Notes: generated by a model not told the origin, from the sequence alone. Counted from the stretch's first letter, positions 37,301 through 50,739 are shown. The stretch is DNA of 64,000 nt from Amyelois transitella (GCF_032362555.1 NC_083519.1:5783501-5847500); one strand, 5' to 3'. Translations and numbers: made by a program.

Positions 37301-40300
37301 ACATACAGAATACGGTGTCTTCTCCGAGTTTCTTCCCGTAGTGGAGCATGCAGTCTCCGAGCACGCCCTCTGGCTGAGGGTACGTGTTGCTTTTGGCCTG
37401 CCCGCTCAGCTTGCTGATGCCTTTAACGGCCGCCATTTTGGCTCGCGCACTTGGGTTCGGCTGCAGGAACTCTTTTGTCTTTGTCTGTAACTCCTCCACT
37501 AGTTCGCACGTGACATCTGTTTTCTGTAACAAAAGATGATATATTTAAATAGAGTGGTAATAGTTCATCTTTATTTATGTTATGAATGAAATACTGCTCG
37601 TAGAGTTTCGCAGTTATCACTTACTTTTTATATAAGTGATCACAATGTTGGAAACAGTAAATGTTTCGAGAAACTCCCTATTTACTCTCTAGCATTTATT
37701 ATACTATTACTATATATACACAACTGATAAAATTTGCTAACTAGTAAATAAATAATAATAAATACTGATAGAGTATAATTAACATATTTCTCTGGTTCAC
37801 GAACAAATAATTTAATCTTTGATTCGCATAGATACTCTTCTGAGTCATTAAAACTCGTCAAAGTTTTCTTCGTAAACAAGGTGAAGTCTAAAACAAACAT
37901 TTGATATAAATTTACTTACTCTTTCCATTTCCACGAAATCCAAATCAAGTTTCGTGCCCTCGGCACCGCCCATTTTCTCTGTGACATACTGCAATAAAAA
38001 ATAATTCATTATATGTAACATTTTACATATCTATTGTCTCATATTTTGATGTAGATATTGTTTGTTGGGGTATTGAATTTCAAAAACTTTGTTGGTATCC
38101 TAGAATACTTTTGAGTTCTCCTTATCCTATAAGTTATAAATTTGTATTTTAAATCAAACTTTTACCTATATTCTATACAAGTATCCCGCTTCGACTTTGT
38201 AGTGTGTAAACTATAGATTATACTTATTCGATTCGATCCTTCTATAAACAGGTTGTTAATGGTTTATGATCAAAGTTGGTTTTGGAGAATAAATATAGAA
38301 AAAATATATTACCATAGGCCAGAACCATTTAGGTTCTAGCATAGTCTGCCCTATAAGGAATTAAGATGTTAACATATTTTTAAATTCAATCAGAATACTT
38401 AATAATTTTCTTTGTACGAGAAAGGCTTTACGTAAAACGCTAGAGCATTGCATTAGCGTTACGTTTAAAAACTTCATATAAAGGGGTGCTCCGAAGTATC
38501 GGGGCGGCAGTTCGAACAAAGGCGAGGGTCGCGACCTAACCTTGGCCGGTATGCGCTCTCTGGTTTTTACTACGACAAAATCGAAATTGTAATATTGTGG
38601 CTCCAGTGGCTGTGAATCGTCACGATTAGGTCCCTGTAATTACTTTTAATTAATTTGTTAACAGCGCTCGCTTGCTGACACTTCATTCCACGTAGATGCT
38701 TAGTATCACTCTTAATTATGCGACTGTTATGTTTGACTGTTGTGTTATGTTTTAATATTTGCATAACGAAATGACTCAAACTGAGTCAACCTTCTGATTG
38801 TTTTCATTTCAGTTATATTGGATACAGTATATACAATACATACTCGTATGGTATTGATCTTTTATTAACCAACGTTTTAAATTATTTCAGCTAAAATGCC
38901 TAGATGTTTTAAAAAAACTACAAAACGCACAATGCGCGCTCCTGATACATATTGTGTTTTAACAGGTTTCTAATTAAATTCTTAATGAACTTAAACATTC
39001 TAACTAAAAAACCTTCAAAAGCAAAACCCTATTAAATCTCGCACCAACATAACAAACATCATATTACTTAAAAGCGTTTTAATTCGTAACATTGCGAGAG
39101 AGTTTAAAGTTTATCACGTATAGCCCGAGAGAGAATCCTGTCGGCTGGCGAAGGCCGTGATAATTGGGGCACATCTCCCGATATAGGACGAGGTCACGGC
39201 CGCAACCCCTGCCCCACACAGTTCCATGGTGCATCCGCGCCCGAGGACTTGTCATTGCTATAATGGCGTTATTCAAGGTCTGATCATGTTGGCGTATAAT
39301 TAGTCCCGAATTTGAGATAAACAATTCATAAATCATAACTAATTGATGTACATTTAAGTAGTATAATAAATACAAATACAATATACATATTTTCAATGTG
39401 AAAGACAGGTTAAGTATGTCACAATTTGTAAAGATTTTGTTAGTTATGATTAGAAAATGAATAATTGCTTATAGGCTACCGTTGATTCAAAAACATTAGA
39501 ACTAAAAATATTAAGGATAAAATAAAACAAAAACCGATATTGACGTAGGCGAAGTTGCCAGCAAAAGCTAAAAGCCTATTAATAAATATTTGTAAGCTTG
39601 AAAGAGCCATCTTATTTCATTGGCAAAAAGGAAAACCAAATTAAATAGCGAACTCAAGGAGGCGGTTTGCCCTTCAACGTTCTTACAAAATATAAGTATA
39701 TTTCTTTTGATGAAGAACGAGCATTTGAAACAATATGAAGCTATTAATTCTTACGAGAAATATTTCATGTTTTATATAGAAATCATTAATGTCGGTCAAT
39801 AAATAAATAAAGGTACGTAGACAATTCACCTAAACGGGGAGGTGGTGGGTGTACAAGTACAGTTAATCGCATATCTACTCTGCATGGAACTCTATAACGC
39901 GGTAATAAAGGCGTATTTCCAGAAAATTTGGGTAGGTTGATATTCCGTTGACCCTACGCTACGACCCGATCGAAGATAATCGTCGTTTTTCAACCCTTCT
40001 CTAGTCAAGATTCACGATAAAAGAATTTTCCGGCGGGATAAGATTCCTTAGGCACCCCTTACATATTTTAGTAGACACAAACAAAAACATGTGAACATCA
40101 GAATACAAAACATAATCACGATATTTTTGAGAAGTCTGTCGTTACAATGCAGAAACATTACTTTTATTTCTCTTTAAGGTAACAGTTTTTGCATACAAAA
40201 ATTATACACTTGTTATACCAAAAAAATCCATATGTTTACAACAGCGGAAACTACTACTATTTATAAAACCGTGGGGAGCCAGCGAGGAGAAAATATAAAG

Positions 40301-42244
40301 CACGGTCTGTCGTAATGGACTTCGCATTACTTTGCCATCAATCATGTCCCGATCTGCTTGTTAGCTTAGAAGAACTTACTCCCTTTAGGTCATTAAATAT
40401 AACAAAAAAGAGTAAGTTACGTTCGTATATATACCTCTAAATATCTCCTGATAAAACAACGGTGTCTACGAAGTAACTAATTTGAAATCACTTAATAATA
40501 TTTAAAAATTCTCGCATACGGGATAAATAATGAAATATTTCCTGATGAACATAAAAGAACATGATAACTCTGCACAACAGACATCCGCTTTGATGTTACT
40601 TATCAAAAAATCTTAACACAGATAATATCTTAATACAATAACAGATCCAATTCCATCGTATCGAAATTTTATAACGTTATGATCCTTTCGGTAAATATTT
40701 TACTACTATACATACGTACATATAGTCACGTTTATATCCCTTGCAGGGTAGATAGAACCAACAGTCTTGAAATACTAATAAGGCACGTTCAGCTGTTTGG
40801 TTTAATGAAAGAATTGAGATACAAATATTGATAGGTTGCTAGCCCATCGCCAAAAAAAGAATCATAAGTTTATAAGCCTAGCCTTAAGTCGCCTTTTACG
40901 CCATCCAAGGGAAAGAGATGGAGTGGTCCATTTTTTTTTTATTAGTGCCGGGAATCTCAAATTGTTTTTTTTTTCACACGATAATTCCTCTTATAAAAAG
41001 GATACAGTAAAGTAGTATTTCAGAGAGGAAGCACGACCGACCCTACGTAACGGATTAATTTAACTACACCATCAAAGCAGTCTGAACTTCTGGATTGAGG
41101 TTGTGGATAATGGATCAGCGCGCTCCATTTCGTTAATTGAAAATTATATCGTCGCATTATTGTTATGTTCATAAAGATATTGAAATGATTCAACAATAGT
41201 GTTTTGCGTAGGCCTGCCCAGCTGAATATCTTCGGGTGATGATACGCGATATATTTAAATAATACTTTATCGTCTCGATGTGAATTGACTCCTAAGGATA
41301 GTTAAGGGTTAACAAAGATCGTTCCAGAGACTTTCAAATTACTTACCGCTCTCTTACAATTTAGGCGTAAGTAAATGAAATAAGATGACGTGAAAATTAA
41401 AGGGCACTTGTATTCATGATTGGTATAAGGAAATATTCAAATTAACCAACAATATGGTTTAAAAGAAGTCAACGCCCTAAAAAGATCTTCTGTAAACGTA
41501 AAAAGTTAGGGTGAATTGTGAGTGAGAGCATGTACCTAGTAAGTTTAATGATGAAAGCGATTTTCATTTGAATTTAGAAGATTTAAAATATGTCCATAAT
41601 CTCTAGGTGCTTTAAAATACTATTTGAAATAATATATAATTCTTATTCAAATGCTTATTTTATACATTTTCATCTACTATACTTGCGTATATATAGTCAA
41701 CGCTTCATAAAATAATTCTTATAAATTCTTTGGAGATCAATAGGATTACAGATTTTCTACCTAGCCAGCAGATCGCTTGAATGAACAAATTTAATATCGG
41801 AGCTTCGATAATGATTTCTTCAGAGACAGCGGCCTAATCTTAAAACTTTCTAGCGGGGTTGAAACTTTGCTGTTTATTACCAAGACTACTTTGGGAAACT
41901 TCCATGAAAACGTAATGCTAGATGGAATCACACTGTTTGTTGGCTAAAGGATAAATTAACACTCAAAAATTTACTACTAATGAACCCTACGAATACTAAA
42001 AACAATTTTAAGAAGTGTACAAATGAAAAAACATTTTCACCAACTTCTTATTGTCAATAGATTTCTCTAACTATGCGCAAACTTATAGTTACAGCAATCT
42101 GCTATTTGTTTGTCTCATGAAAAGGTATGCTGATGATGACCTGTTGAATACCTTTTATGATCTACGAGGCTACCAAAAAGAAATGAAAACTAATCTTACC
42201 TGATTAGCTTTGTTGATTTGTTTCTTAAGTCCAGCAAACGCCAT
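28379..42244 (-). CDS. EndoA: Endophilin A (N-BAR and SH3 protein)
   Basis: Eleven coding exons join in phase to 456 aa: 42244-42200, 37988-37920, 37523-37307, 35813-35680, 35262-35196, 34730-34645, 34271-34168, 34070-33763, 30599-30507, 28941-28820, 28504-28379. The protein starts with the amphipathic helix [15 protein letters not shown]. The N-BAR domain runs to about residue 245 ([60 protein letters not shown]). A 150-residue linker rich in Pro and Ser follows. The protein ends with an SH3 domain ([43 protein letters not shown]). Endophilin bends membranes and recruits dynamin and synaptojanin during synaptic vesicle endocytosis. Exons 8 (308 nt) and 9 (93 nt) lengthen the linker relative to the fly protein as I recall it. 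Exon 9 is phase-neutral and may be a cassette exon. A non-coding first exon probably lies upstream of 42244. Confidence 0.93.
30507..30599 (-). other. Possible alternative linker exon of endophilin A
   Basis: This GC-rich 93-base exon encodes [19 protein letters not shown] and more of a flexible linker. It begins and ends in the same phase as its neighbours, so skipping keeps the frame. The acceptor offers two in-frame AG choices three bases apart (exon start 30599 or 30596). The polypyrimidine tract is weak. Its inclusion is inferred from phase and composition, not from homology I can recall. Confidence 0.55.
32321..33590. mobile_element. piggyBac-like non-autonomous element with internal palindromic repeats
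   Basis: TTAA at 32321-32324 and at 33587-33590 bracket 1262 bases. Inside each TTAA the ends begin CC and are imperfect inverted repeats over about 17 bases including the TTAA (ttaacccattaaccgcc against the complement of ggcggctaaaaggttaa, 3 mismatches). TTAA duplication and CC ends are piggyBac hallmarks. No transposase frame is present. Five copies of a motif GCCGCAGTTG-ATATAT-CAAC lie at 32335-32356, 32377-32400, 32597-32618, 32866-32887 and 33252-33273. It sits in endophilin A intron 8. Confidence 0.65.
36064..36325 (-). mobile_element. Recurrent ~260 bp element, full-length copy
   Basis: This is the cleanest copy in the window (262 bases). On the minus strand it runs from gccgtgtggttcccggtacc through 'aagaataggaccactccatc', 'gtcgtaaaaggcgactaagg' and 'cctgtcactatttgaatctc' to an ATGTATGTATG tail. 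It lies in endophilin A intron 3. Confidence 0.9.
40709..40956 (-). mobile_element. Recurrent ~260 bp element, near full length
   Basis: Same landmarks as the 36064-36325 copy, with scattered substitutions and an eroded end at the 'gtgccgggaa' terminus. It lies in endophilin A intron 1. Confidence 0.85.
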
Positions 42245-43721
42245 GATTGATACCTCAGTTTAATGCTTTGTAGTAAAATTGACCTGAAAAGATAAAGGTT
42301 TTGAAATAAATATTCAAATACATAACAATACTGAAACTTATAGATCAGATATATAGAGAAGATTTTTCTAGTTCCAATTTCAAGTTTGAAACAACTCAAA
42401 GTGCTGTGGTTCTTAACGGTAATAAACGGTTTTAATACCAAAGTTTATGTACGGGCGCAAGTTCTTGTACAGCTGTAATGTAGGGTGCAGAGTTTGTTAT
42501 TGGCACCGTGCCATGTGAGGGGATCGATGCGGTCGCACGCTCAACTACCATTACGTAATGCCTCCAAACAATATGAACAATTACCCCTGAATGCGTTAAT
42601 GGATTAGGGATGATCGACATCTATAATGTTTGACTAATGCAATCGCAGCATTTATTCCGCTTGTTTTTTAGCGGATCTCGGGCTCTGAAGTGTACTCGTA
42701 ATAACTCAGGGTGCAACTATTATGGGCAATCAAAAAAGAGAGATCTCAGGATTTAGCCGAAGCAGAAGCCTACACGCGTGAATTTAGCGCCACCGATACG
42801 CGTGAATTTAACGCCATCTAAAAAAAATACAGGTTTCGCAAATCTCAGAACTATTGTTTTTACTGGTATAAAGGTACCCTATGTTTGTCTCCAGACTTCT
42901 TAATTATTTAGACGCAATATTTCTAAAATATTGGCTCAGTAAATACTGCGTAAAGAGAAAAAAAATCAAACGGACTTCGCATTATTGCTCCATTTGAAAT
43001 AAAAAAGGACAGAATCACATATTACAATTACACACACATGTTTTATGCCATTATCATTAGTCTGATTACTATTGCAGTTGCTTTTCATGAGCTCTCACCG
43101 TGTGCAATAGGCATTATGGCACTTTTTAGGATTCCGCGGTTTAAAAGAAATTTCCGACATAGTGGTAACATTCATTCATACCTTGTGGAAATTATATTTT
43201 TAGAGGTTTGTAGAGGAAAAGGCAGATCGTAAAATGTATAAAGGTACACGCTTACTGTATGTTAACGAACAAGTGTTTTTAATTTTCGGCTACATGCCTG
43301 TCAAATGGTTACTTCCAAGATTTGTGCTAGGCATGTGAGATATTTATAAACAAATTATTTGACCAAATACTACGATGAACAGTTTTTTCTCCTAAACTGA
43401 TACATACAATAAGAAGAATAATAGCCATACGAATATCACAGACAATCACAGTATTAGCGACGTGCCAATGATCTGTTAATTTTTCCAGGCGAACAAGCCG
43501 TATCAATCTGTTCTGACTTCGGAGCGATGATAACAATGAATTTTTATGAAATCACATATCTGCAAAATGCGTATTAGTACAAAAGTTATAAAAATAATTC
43601 GTCCTCCGTAGCTAAACAATATGTACAAAACATTTTTTTGTACACAATCCAGATAATATTGAAGTCTAACTTTTTACAGCTCTCACATTGTCTTTTTTTT
43701 AATGTATTTAAGTATAAATAA

Positions 43722-43958
43722 ATAAAAAAAAAGAATAGGACCACTCCATCTCGTTCCCATGGATGCCGTAAAAGGCGACTAATGGATAGGCTTATAAACT
43801 TGGGAATCTTCTTTTTAGCGATGGGCTAGCAACCTGTCACTATTTGAATCTCAATTCCATCATAAAGCCAAACAGCTGAACGTGGCCTATCAGACTTTTC
43901 AAGACTGTTGGCTCTGTCTATCCCGCAAGGAATATATACGTGAATATATGTATGTATG
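43722..43958 (+). mobile_element. Recurrent ~260 bp element, 5' end eroded
   Basis: It runs from 'aagaataggaccactccatc' through 'gccgtaaaaggcgactaatg' and 'cctgtcactatttgaatctc' to an ATGTATGTATG tail. The usual first 20 bases are missing. Confidence 0.85.
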
Positions 43959-44675
43959 ATTTAAGTATACTTGACTGAAGCTATTTAAAGACAAATTTGT
44001 ATTTTAATAGGAAGCAAAATATATAATAGAATCATGAAATATGATTCTTTATTTTTGTACTCGTAGCATACTATCGACATCATTTAAGTGAACATCTTGA
44101 TATCATAGTACCTCTCGATAACTTGGTAGGTATCTCTCAAATCGTAACCAAGTGTTACTTTATATTTTATTCTTATCATAGATATACATATAATTTAATA
44201 AAAAACCAAGTCGTAGAGATAGCGAACTTCGGTATTATTCGTACCTAGATTGACATTAACGAATCGCAGATTTAGTGCAATACGACGAAAATAACAGCAA
44301 ATGGAAAAGAAAATTGTATTAACATTCCATTTTTTCTATTCCACCAAAAACTTTACCTACTCTATAAAAACCCTAAACGAACGAAGCTTGTCGGTCGGAA
44401 GTAAGCAAGGATCATGGCAAGTGGAATGTAGTCCCTTGTCTTGGTATGATCGCTTTAAGTTACCTTGATAGTTTTTACAGTCAGATGAAAGAAAAACAAT
44501 ATAAATTATAAAATAGTGAACTAAGATAATCATGGTACAAAAATTTATCTTAAATAAGATAGACGAGAATGTATTACAAAGTATGAAACTCAATTGGTAA
44601 TAAGTGTTTTATAGCTAAACTTTTAGCGTAACGTAAGAAGTAGGCTCATCGACTTTCGACAACCTAGGGTGTAAA

Positions 44676-44886
44676 CCCTATAGTGCGGTACTTTGACCAT
44701 GTTATTGGAGACGATCATTGGAACTTCGAACGTCTGATGGTGACGGGAAAGGTAGAGGGAAAAAGTCCTAGAGGCCGCAGTCCAAAGCGGTGGTCTGATC
44801 AGATCTCTGATAGGTTAGAATCGATCAGGGCCGCGCTTGGTGCAAAGCGACGAATCGCAGATGAGATGAGTAACACTACTCAGTAA
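44676..44886 (+). mobile_element. Non-LTR retrotransposon RT C-terminal fragment
   Basis: A 67-codon open frame reads RYFDHVIGDDHWNFERLMVT and then GKVEGKSPRGRSPKRWSDQI. The 'GH/DHV', 'LERL.VTGKVEGK' and 'RGR.P.RWSDQI' blocks are the C-terminal tail of common lepidopteran LINE reverse transcriptases. Only this tail remains. Confidence 0.7.
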
Positions 44887-45186
44887 TGAGTGACCGATTA
44901 AGAAGAAAGTAGATGTAGGCATAGGGGAAAAGTTAATTCCATATTTCTAACAATAACACAGTCTCAAACTAATTTCGAAGCTTACTCAATCTGTGTAATT
45001 TGTCCCGTATACGAGAATATCTTATTATTATTCTCTTTCCTCCCGATGAAACTTGTAGCAAAATGTCAAAATAAGGATTCGTTAATTAACTAGTAATTTA
45101 TTTAAAGTGCAAAAATTAAAAGGTTCCGTTCTTTTTGATATGTAATCGCAAAGGTTTTGAAGAAAATTTGTGGTAACTTGTTATAC

Positions 45187-45264
45187 ATAGACATAATCAC
45201 GTCTATATCCCTTGCGGTGTAGACAAAGCCAATCGTCTTGAAAAGACTGATAGGCCACGTTCGG
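45187..45264 (-). mobile_element. Fragment of the recurrent ~260 bp element
   Basis: Only the tail-proximal 78 bases are present: 'catagacataatcacgtcta', 'cccttgcggtgtagac', 'cttgaaaagactgataggcc' and 'acgttcgg'. Confidence 0.75.
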
Positions 45265-46079
45265 AAACTTGTAATTATAAGGGGAATTTGGTAATAAATT
45301 ACTTAGTTGCTTTAGATATTAATGAAAGGAAAAAATAATTCATATTCAATTAATATTTTTCTATTTAAATAAAAAAATAATATTTAATTTTTAATTAACT
45401 AAACCACCCTTAACATACATATAATCACATTTTAACCCCAATAAACCTTCATTTTGATATTATCTCAAAAACCTACTATATTTTCTCTTTGCTTGAACTA
45501 GGTAACTACTCATGAAGTACATGAGCCATTCGTAAAAGCATTTCGTAGAGTAATTTCAGCAGATCTCGGAATATCAAAGGTCAAGCCTTAAAATATCATT
45601 CGCTATGTCGTTCGTATTTGCATATCTATTCCCTAAGGTAAGATATTTATAGAGTATTGAAATAGAACAGAAATATAATCAATATTATAAAGATCACCAT
45701 TAACTCGGTTAAATAGAAAACGAAGAAAGGTTTCATTTTAAATACAACTTCAATTTGAGTTAGCTTTTAGTTGTTACATCAATACGCTCGACATCTAGTT
45801 AGATAATGTGAATAACTACATTACTGCATACTGGAAGATATTTTAAGGTTTCTCAATATTGCAGCACTAATAGGAAAGAAGATTTTACGAATACGCAAGA
45901 CAATCATCCCACGTAACGTTACGACATCAATATTGCCTTCATATCTACCTATATAAAGTCAAGAGATAAAATAAAGCGTCACCTGTTGTATTATTATTTT
46001 TTATTTTTTACTTCCTTGCAAGTTTCAGTCCCCTGAGACCACAATGACACAAAACACTTTGACAGTAAAGTACACTTTC

Positions 46080-46200
46080 CGCTGGGCTACGGCGTAGCAG
46101 TCGATAGTTGTCGTAGCTTGGACAAGACTAACCGCTCGTAGCGCTACGCCGGCGTAGACGTGCGCGCGCAGCCTCGCCCCTCACACGTGAATCCAATACC
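46080..46200. promoter_or_regulatory. GC-rich island, candidate endophilin A promoter
   Basis: A CpG-rich patch in very AT-rich surroundings, with overlapping short palindromes (ctacgccggcgtag, gctacggcgtagc, gtagcgctac). It lies 3.8 kb upstream of the endophilin A start codon, in the gap where a non-coding first exon is expected. No transcript support is available, and strand and use are inferred. Confidence 0.3.
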
Positions 46201-46890
46201 AATCCACTTCTTACATACAATTTTTCGAAATCATTTTATACTTGTTGAAATCTGATGATATTTTGATGATTTAGTACAAAAAAATATTAAATGTCCACTT
46301 GCACAAATTTTCAAAATGAAACCGTGCATCGCATGCACGAGTAGAAAGAAATATGTTCTTATGATTACATGAAAATACATGAGTTCCTAATTTGCCTTCT
46401 TTTCTAGAATTTATTGGTAATACAATATCACTCAATCTACCCAATATGAAATACTTTTATTGATATTATTTTAACATGGTTAATCTTAAAAGGAATTACT
46501 ATCGCAAAATTAGGAATTTGTTAAACCTTTACGTAACCCACCTAATAAATCGAGAGACGGGACAATAAGGTCATGAAAGTAACCGCCTTCCCAGAATGTA
46601 CAACAAGGCTTGGCGGGACGTGATGTAAAGAATTATTTATGAACTGACTCGTTTAGGTGGCCAGCTCGTAAAAAAGGCTGAGATATGCCTTGGGTGTTAT
46701 TTTATTTTGCCGTGTAACCCACGACGACCACGAATGATGACACATTAGCGTTCCTGCTAACTTTGTTCGCAGCTAAAATGGATTTGTTTCCCGACCACCC
46801 GGAAGTTTTTAATTCGAACTTCTGTGTTAAATTTTAAAGTACTGGGCGAAAAGGAGATTTTCTACATTTGTTACTTTCGTTTTCTTTTAC

Positions 46891-47071
46891 GCCGTGTGGT
46901 TCCCGGCACCAATAGAAAAAGAATAGGACCACTCATCTCCCATGGATGTCGTAAAAGGCGGCTTAGGAATAAACTTGGTATTTTCTTTTACGCGATGTGC
47001 TAGCTGAACATGGTCTATTAGTCTTTTCAAAACTGTTGGCTCTGTCTACACCGCAAGGTATGTAGAGGTGA
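46891..47071 (+). mobile_element. Recurrent ~260 bp element with internal deletions
   Basis: It begins with the intact GCCGTGTGGTTCCCGGCACC terminus and keeps 'gtcgtaaaaggcggct', 'agctgaacatggtc' and 'ctgttggctctgtctacacc'. The middle 'cctgtcactatttgaatc' block is lost. Confidence 0.8.
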
Positions 47072-50000
47072 TCGAAGGTACCACATGAAAGTGTAAATTA
47101 ATTACATTAAGTAATAATCCTCTTTAATACTGTACTCAATAATAACGAGGCTTTAGAATTTCTCCTTTTACAATAAAGAAAAGATTATATTTGGATTTGG
47201 TTGAGAACAAAAAGCAGTTACAAGTTATCAGGCGACAAAACATTTACTAATTTAACCACGATTCCCACCCACGGGCCCGATTTCATTGTACAATGTTCAA
47301 TAATGGTGAAAGCCGCCGTCCCTTGCAAAGTAACAATTACCAAATAAATATTTGTCAATTTACTTAAGCCGAAATTAAAAATGCGACTATTATGTTTAAT
47401 TTCATTTATCACGTCATTAAAGTCTTAAAGCAGAAGACGCTGCAGCCTGGACCAAGTGGAAAGATAAATGTTTGAAAGTGGATTTAAGCCCCAAGGCATA
47501 CCTTGTGGAGAGGGAACACGCAAAGAAAAGAGAGAGAAAGATTAACTATTTATAATGACGACAGCTGAGGGAGTAACAGTTACAAGAGTGGGCAATAGTG
47601 ATAGGGCAAAAGACGGAAAATAATATATTATTTTAACCCGCTATTACGCGAAAGCAGTAAAGAAGAATACTGACACTATCAATATATGGATTTGGAACAT
47701 TCGGCGAATTATTTAGTCTTAACACTGGCAGTACAAACCGTGAAATTACTAGAATTACAATGAGCACGTAACATAAAAGTTAGAAACATGAATTCGTGCT
47801 ATAATCGCGTTTCCGCTTCGTGCCGTAACCTTTATGTAATCGATGTTTTTGTCGCCTTTAATGCAAAGATTTGTTTCCGAGTAATGTGTGTGTGAAAAAT
47901 GACATCACAGTAATTACAGTAAAGTGACGCCCCCTTTTTCTGAGTACGAACTTAATATCGAATGAAAATTCCTTTCTTGCTTTCGAAAGTCTTATAGAAA
48001 ATTTCTACATATATCTTGTAATGTATCAGAATCGTTAACATAACAACACAACACGTAACGTAGAGCCGTGCTAAAGTTTTGGGTTTGAGTTCCACCACGA
48101 GTACCAATGACTATTTAATAAATTACGTACATACAGATATGGTATATTTAACCGACGCGTTTACGGTAAGAAACAAGAAAAAAAAAACAGGAAGTTACAT
48201 TTGTAATTTAAATATGAGTATTTAGTTTCCATATAATATAATTATAGCAAACATATTTCGTAGTTATTAATCTTATCCCTCCTGATATAACATTCACACA
48301 GGTTGGTGGTACACATGATTACCAGCGGAAAGTTAAAAAAAGGTTTATTTAGAGAATAAACGCAGAGAAAAACTAAACTCAACCCGCCCACAACTGCGGC
48401 GCCCGCCCACCAGCTTTTATTTCTACGCCAATACTGCCTAGGGCTAAATCTGAAAGGTCTTTATTAGATTTCGTTGCCAAAAATACAAAGTTAATTAGTA
48501 CGACAGGACATATTGAATACAAAATAAGTCTCCAATAATAACATTGTTATCAGCGTTATCATTTTTATTTCGTTCGACTGTTTCGTACATTACGTACACA
48601 GATATCAAAACTGTAGTAAAATATAATTTTGTTTTTAAAAAACGTATTTTTGTAGCTGCAAATAAATCTACGTCACTTCTCATTTTGAATACTTCCAATT
48701 TCAAACGAGACCTATTTCGAATGAAGTATCATTAGTCAGTGTTTAATTTAATGATAGAATAAATAGCGCTAACTTAACGTACTAATAATAACCAAAGACT
48801 TTTTGCTGATTTTTGTATGCGGTAATCACACACCTCTTCGTAGACAGAATAATTCGCCACAAGGCTGGAAAACTCCATTGTTATGTTAATGTGTGTCATA
48901 TTCCCTTTAGCATTTACACAAACAGAAATAATAAATTAGTATAATTGCATTTACTTTTTATGGTAGCTATTATATTAATTAATCGTAATGTGTATGGAAG
49001 AAAATAATTTATTATGGTCATTGGCCTTATATACACGCTTATTATCTTTAGAACTGATTAAACATTTATCAAAGTTATTGACCGCCGGCGCAATAAAATT
49101 AATTTAAAAAAAGCGGAATATTTCGTTATGGTCCGATCATATTTCATGCCTTTATCCCTTACGGAGAAGACAGAGATCCGAGGCAATCTAAGAAAGATTC
49201 TCAGGACACATTAATCAGAATGCCTTTTATAATACAGCGACAATGTTATTTAGTTTATTATGTGATCTGTCATCGTAATAGGACAAAGTATGTCAAACAT
49301 AAAGCCGTAAAGGTCAGTACACACGTGACGCCGACCTACCTGAGAGTGACCAATCGTTTCATTGAAACGAGGATGGTTGGATCGAAGAGCATGCGCGCGC
49401 ATCCCAGATGCCTGCCTACTGTTGAACACCGAAGGACGAGTCCTTTGCAGATATTAAAATCCTACTGTCTGCTCTAGCTTAGTACTACTATTTAAATTTG
49501 GCATATATGCCATGCCATTCAAAAAGTTAATTTCTCCTCGCAATATTTCGAAGTGAGTGAAGCTGCAGGAAACAGTAATGTCATATAGTAATATTGAAGT
49601 ATATGAGCCTATGTTTTATTTTATTTATTTGGAAGACCAACAACCGTTTACAAAAAAACTAGCGCATGTTTATGAAACAAATGGTCAATTACAGATATTC
49701 TACTGATACAGAAATAAAAACAAATTATCAATGTTTAAACACTGAACAACAACGCACTAACCTTAACTCGCTCGACTAAGTTAACATCTACTTATGTATT
49801 TAAAAGACCTTGATTCCATCAACAGTCTTAATAAAAAATAGTATTGAGAAACTCATTTTTGGTGAGCCATCGACAAAATCGCTTGGAAAGAAGAATTGTA
49901 TAAGAATCCGCCTCAATTTAGGAAAGTTAAAATTAAAGATATCGATATCAGCATCAACTGAAATTTGATTGTACAGATGAGCGGTTCTCCATAAATAAGA

Positions 50001-50084
50001 AGTTGAATGAACGATGCTTATTTAAATCATAGGGAAATGAATAACGTATTTTTAATGTTATCCCTTTGAAAAAATAGAACCCAA

Positions 50085-50262
50085 AAATTGGTTAGCCCCC
50101 GACGCGTTTAACGGGTCGAGCTATCCGAATGTGAGTCAATGTGTCAGGGGCGCAAATCGTTCTTTTAATGGCGGTTCCGATGTGGGTCGCGAACCCTCCT
50201 CAGTCGGATGCCTCCGAAGTAGCCCCCTCACCTCACTCACCCCCGGTTTTATTCTACACGAG
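50085..50262. other. Unclassified GC-rich segment
   Basis: About 180 bases of higher GC in an AT-rich region, containing 'cccccgacgcgtttaacggg', 'gtcaggggcgcaaatcg' and 'ccccctcacctcactcaccc'. There is no convincing coding frame. It could be a repeat terminus or a conserved element; I cannot tell. Confidence 0.3.
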
Positions 50263-50272
50263 TATCATATCA

Positions 50273-50335
50273 TTGGCGCAGTAGTAGCGATCTGAACTCC
50301 GATTCGCATAATCTCGGGTTCGATTTGAAAGAATG
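50273..50335 (+). mobile_element. tRNA-derived SINE head
   Basis: An A-box-like 'ttggcgcagtagtag' and, about 40 bases later, a B-box-like 'gggttcgatttg' give tRNA spacing. The acceptor stem is missing. Confidence 0.45.
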
Positions 50336-50629
50336 CCAGAATGAAAAATACTGGTCTAAAATTGATTTTATGTTTAAGACATTTTTATGGACCGTATGTG
50401 TTGTCTCATCAATCTCGTTTACATTTTTACATTGTCAAGAAGTTGTTCGCTTGGAGTCTTCTGAAAGCAGAATGCTGATACTTTCCAAGTAAGGCTACGA
50501 TCAATGATAGAATATGCCTTAATAATAAAAAAACTAGCAAATTCGATTATTATGATTGATTAAATTATTTGCAACCAAATCGCGTGATATTGTACTCGGA
50601 GCAATTCAATATCAATTTCCCAGCAATGA

Positions 50630-50739
50630 AATTGACTAGTTTATATTGGTAAACTCCTCATACAGCACTGTGATTAGTGATCATAATTGACTAGTTTATA
50701 TTGGTAAACTCCTGATACAGCACTGTGATTAGTGATCAT
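50630..50739. repeat. 55 bp tandem duplication
   Basis: Copies 50630-50684 and 50685-50739 are directly adjacent and differ at one base (ctcat against ctgat). Such low divergence means a recent duplication. Confidence 0.95.

Noticed and set aside
47440-47545. Possible coding remnant reading like a LINE tail
   Set aside because: The similarity to RT C-terminal tails is too weak to support without a search.
49220-49477. 85-codon open frame
   Set aside because: No motif, no splice context, and it is surrounded by repeat-like DNA.
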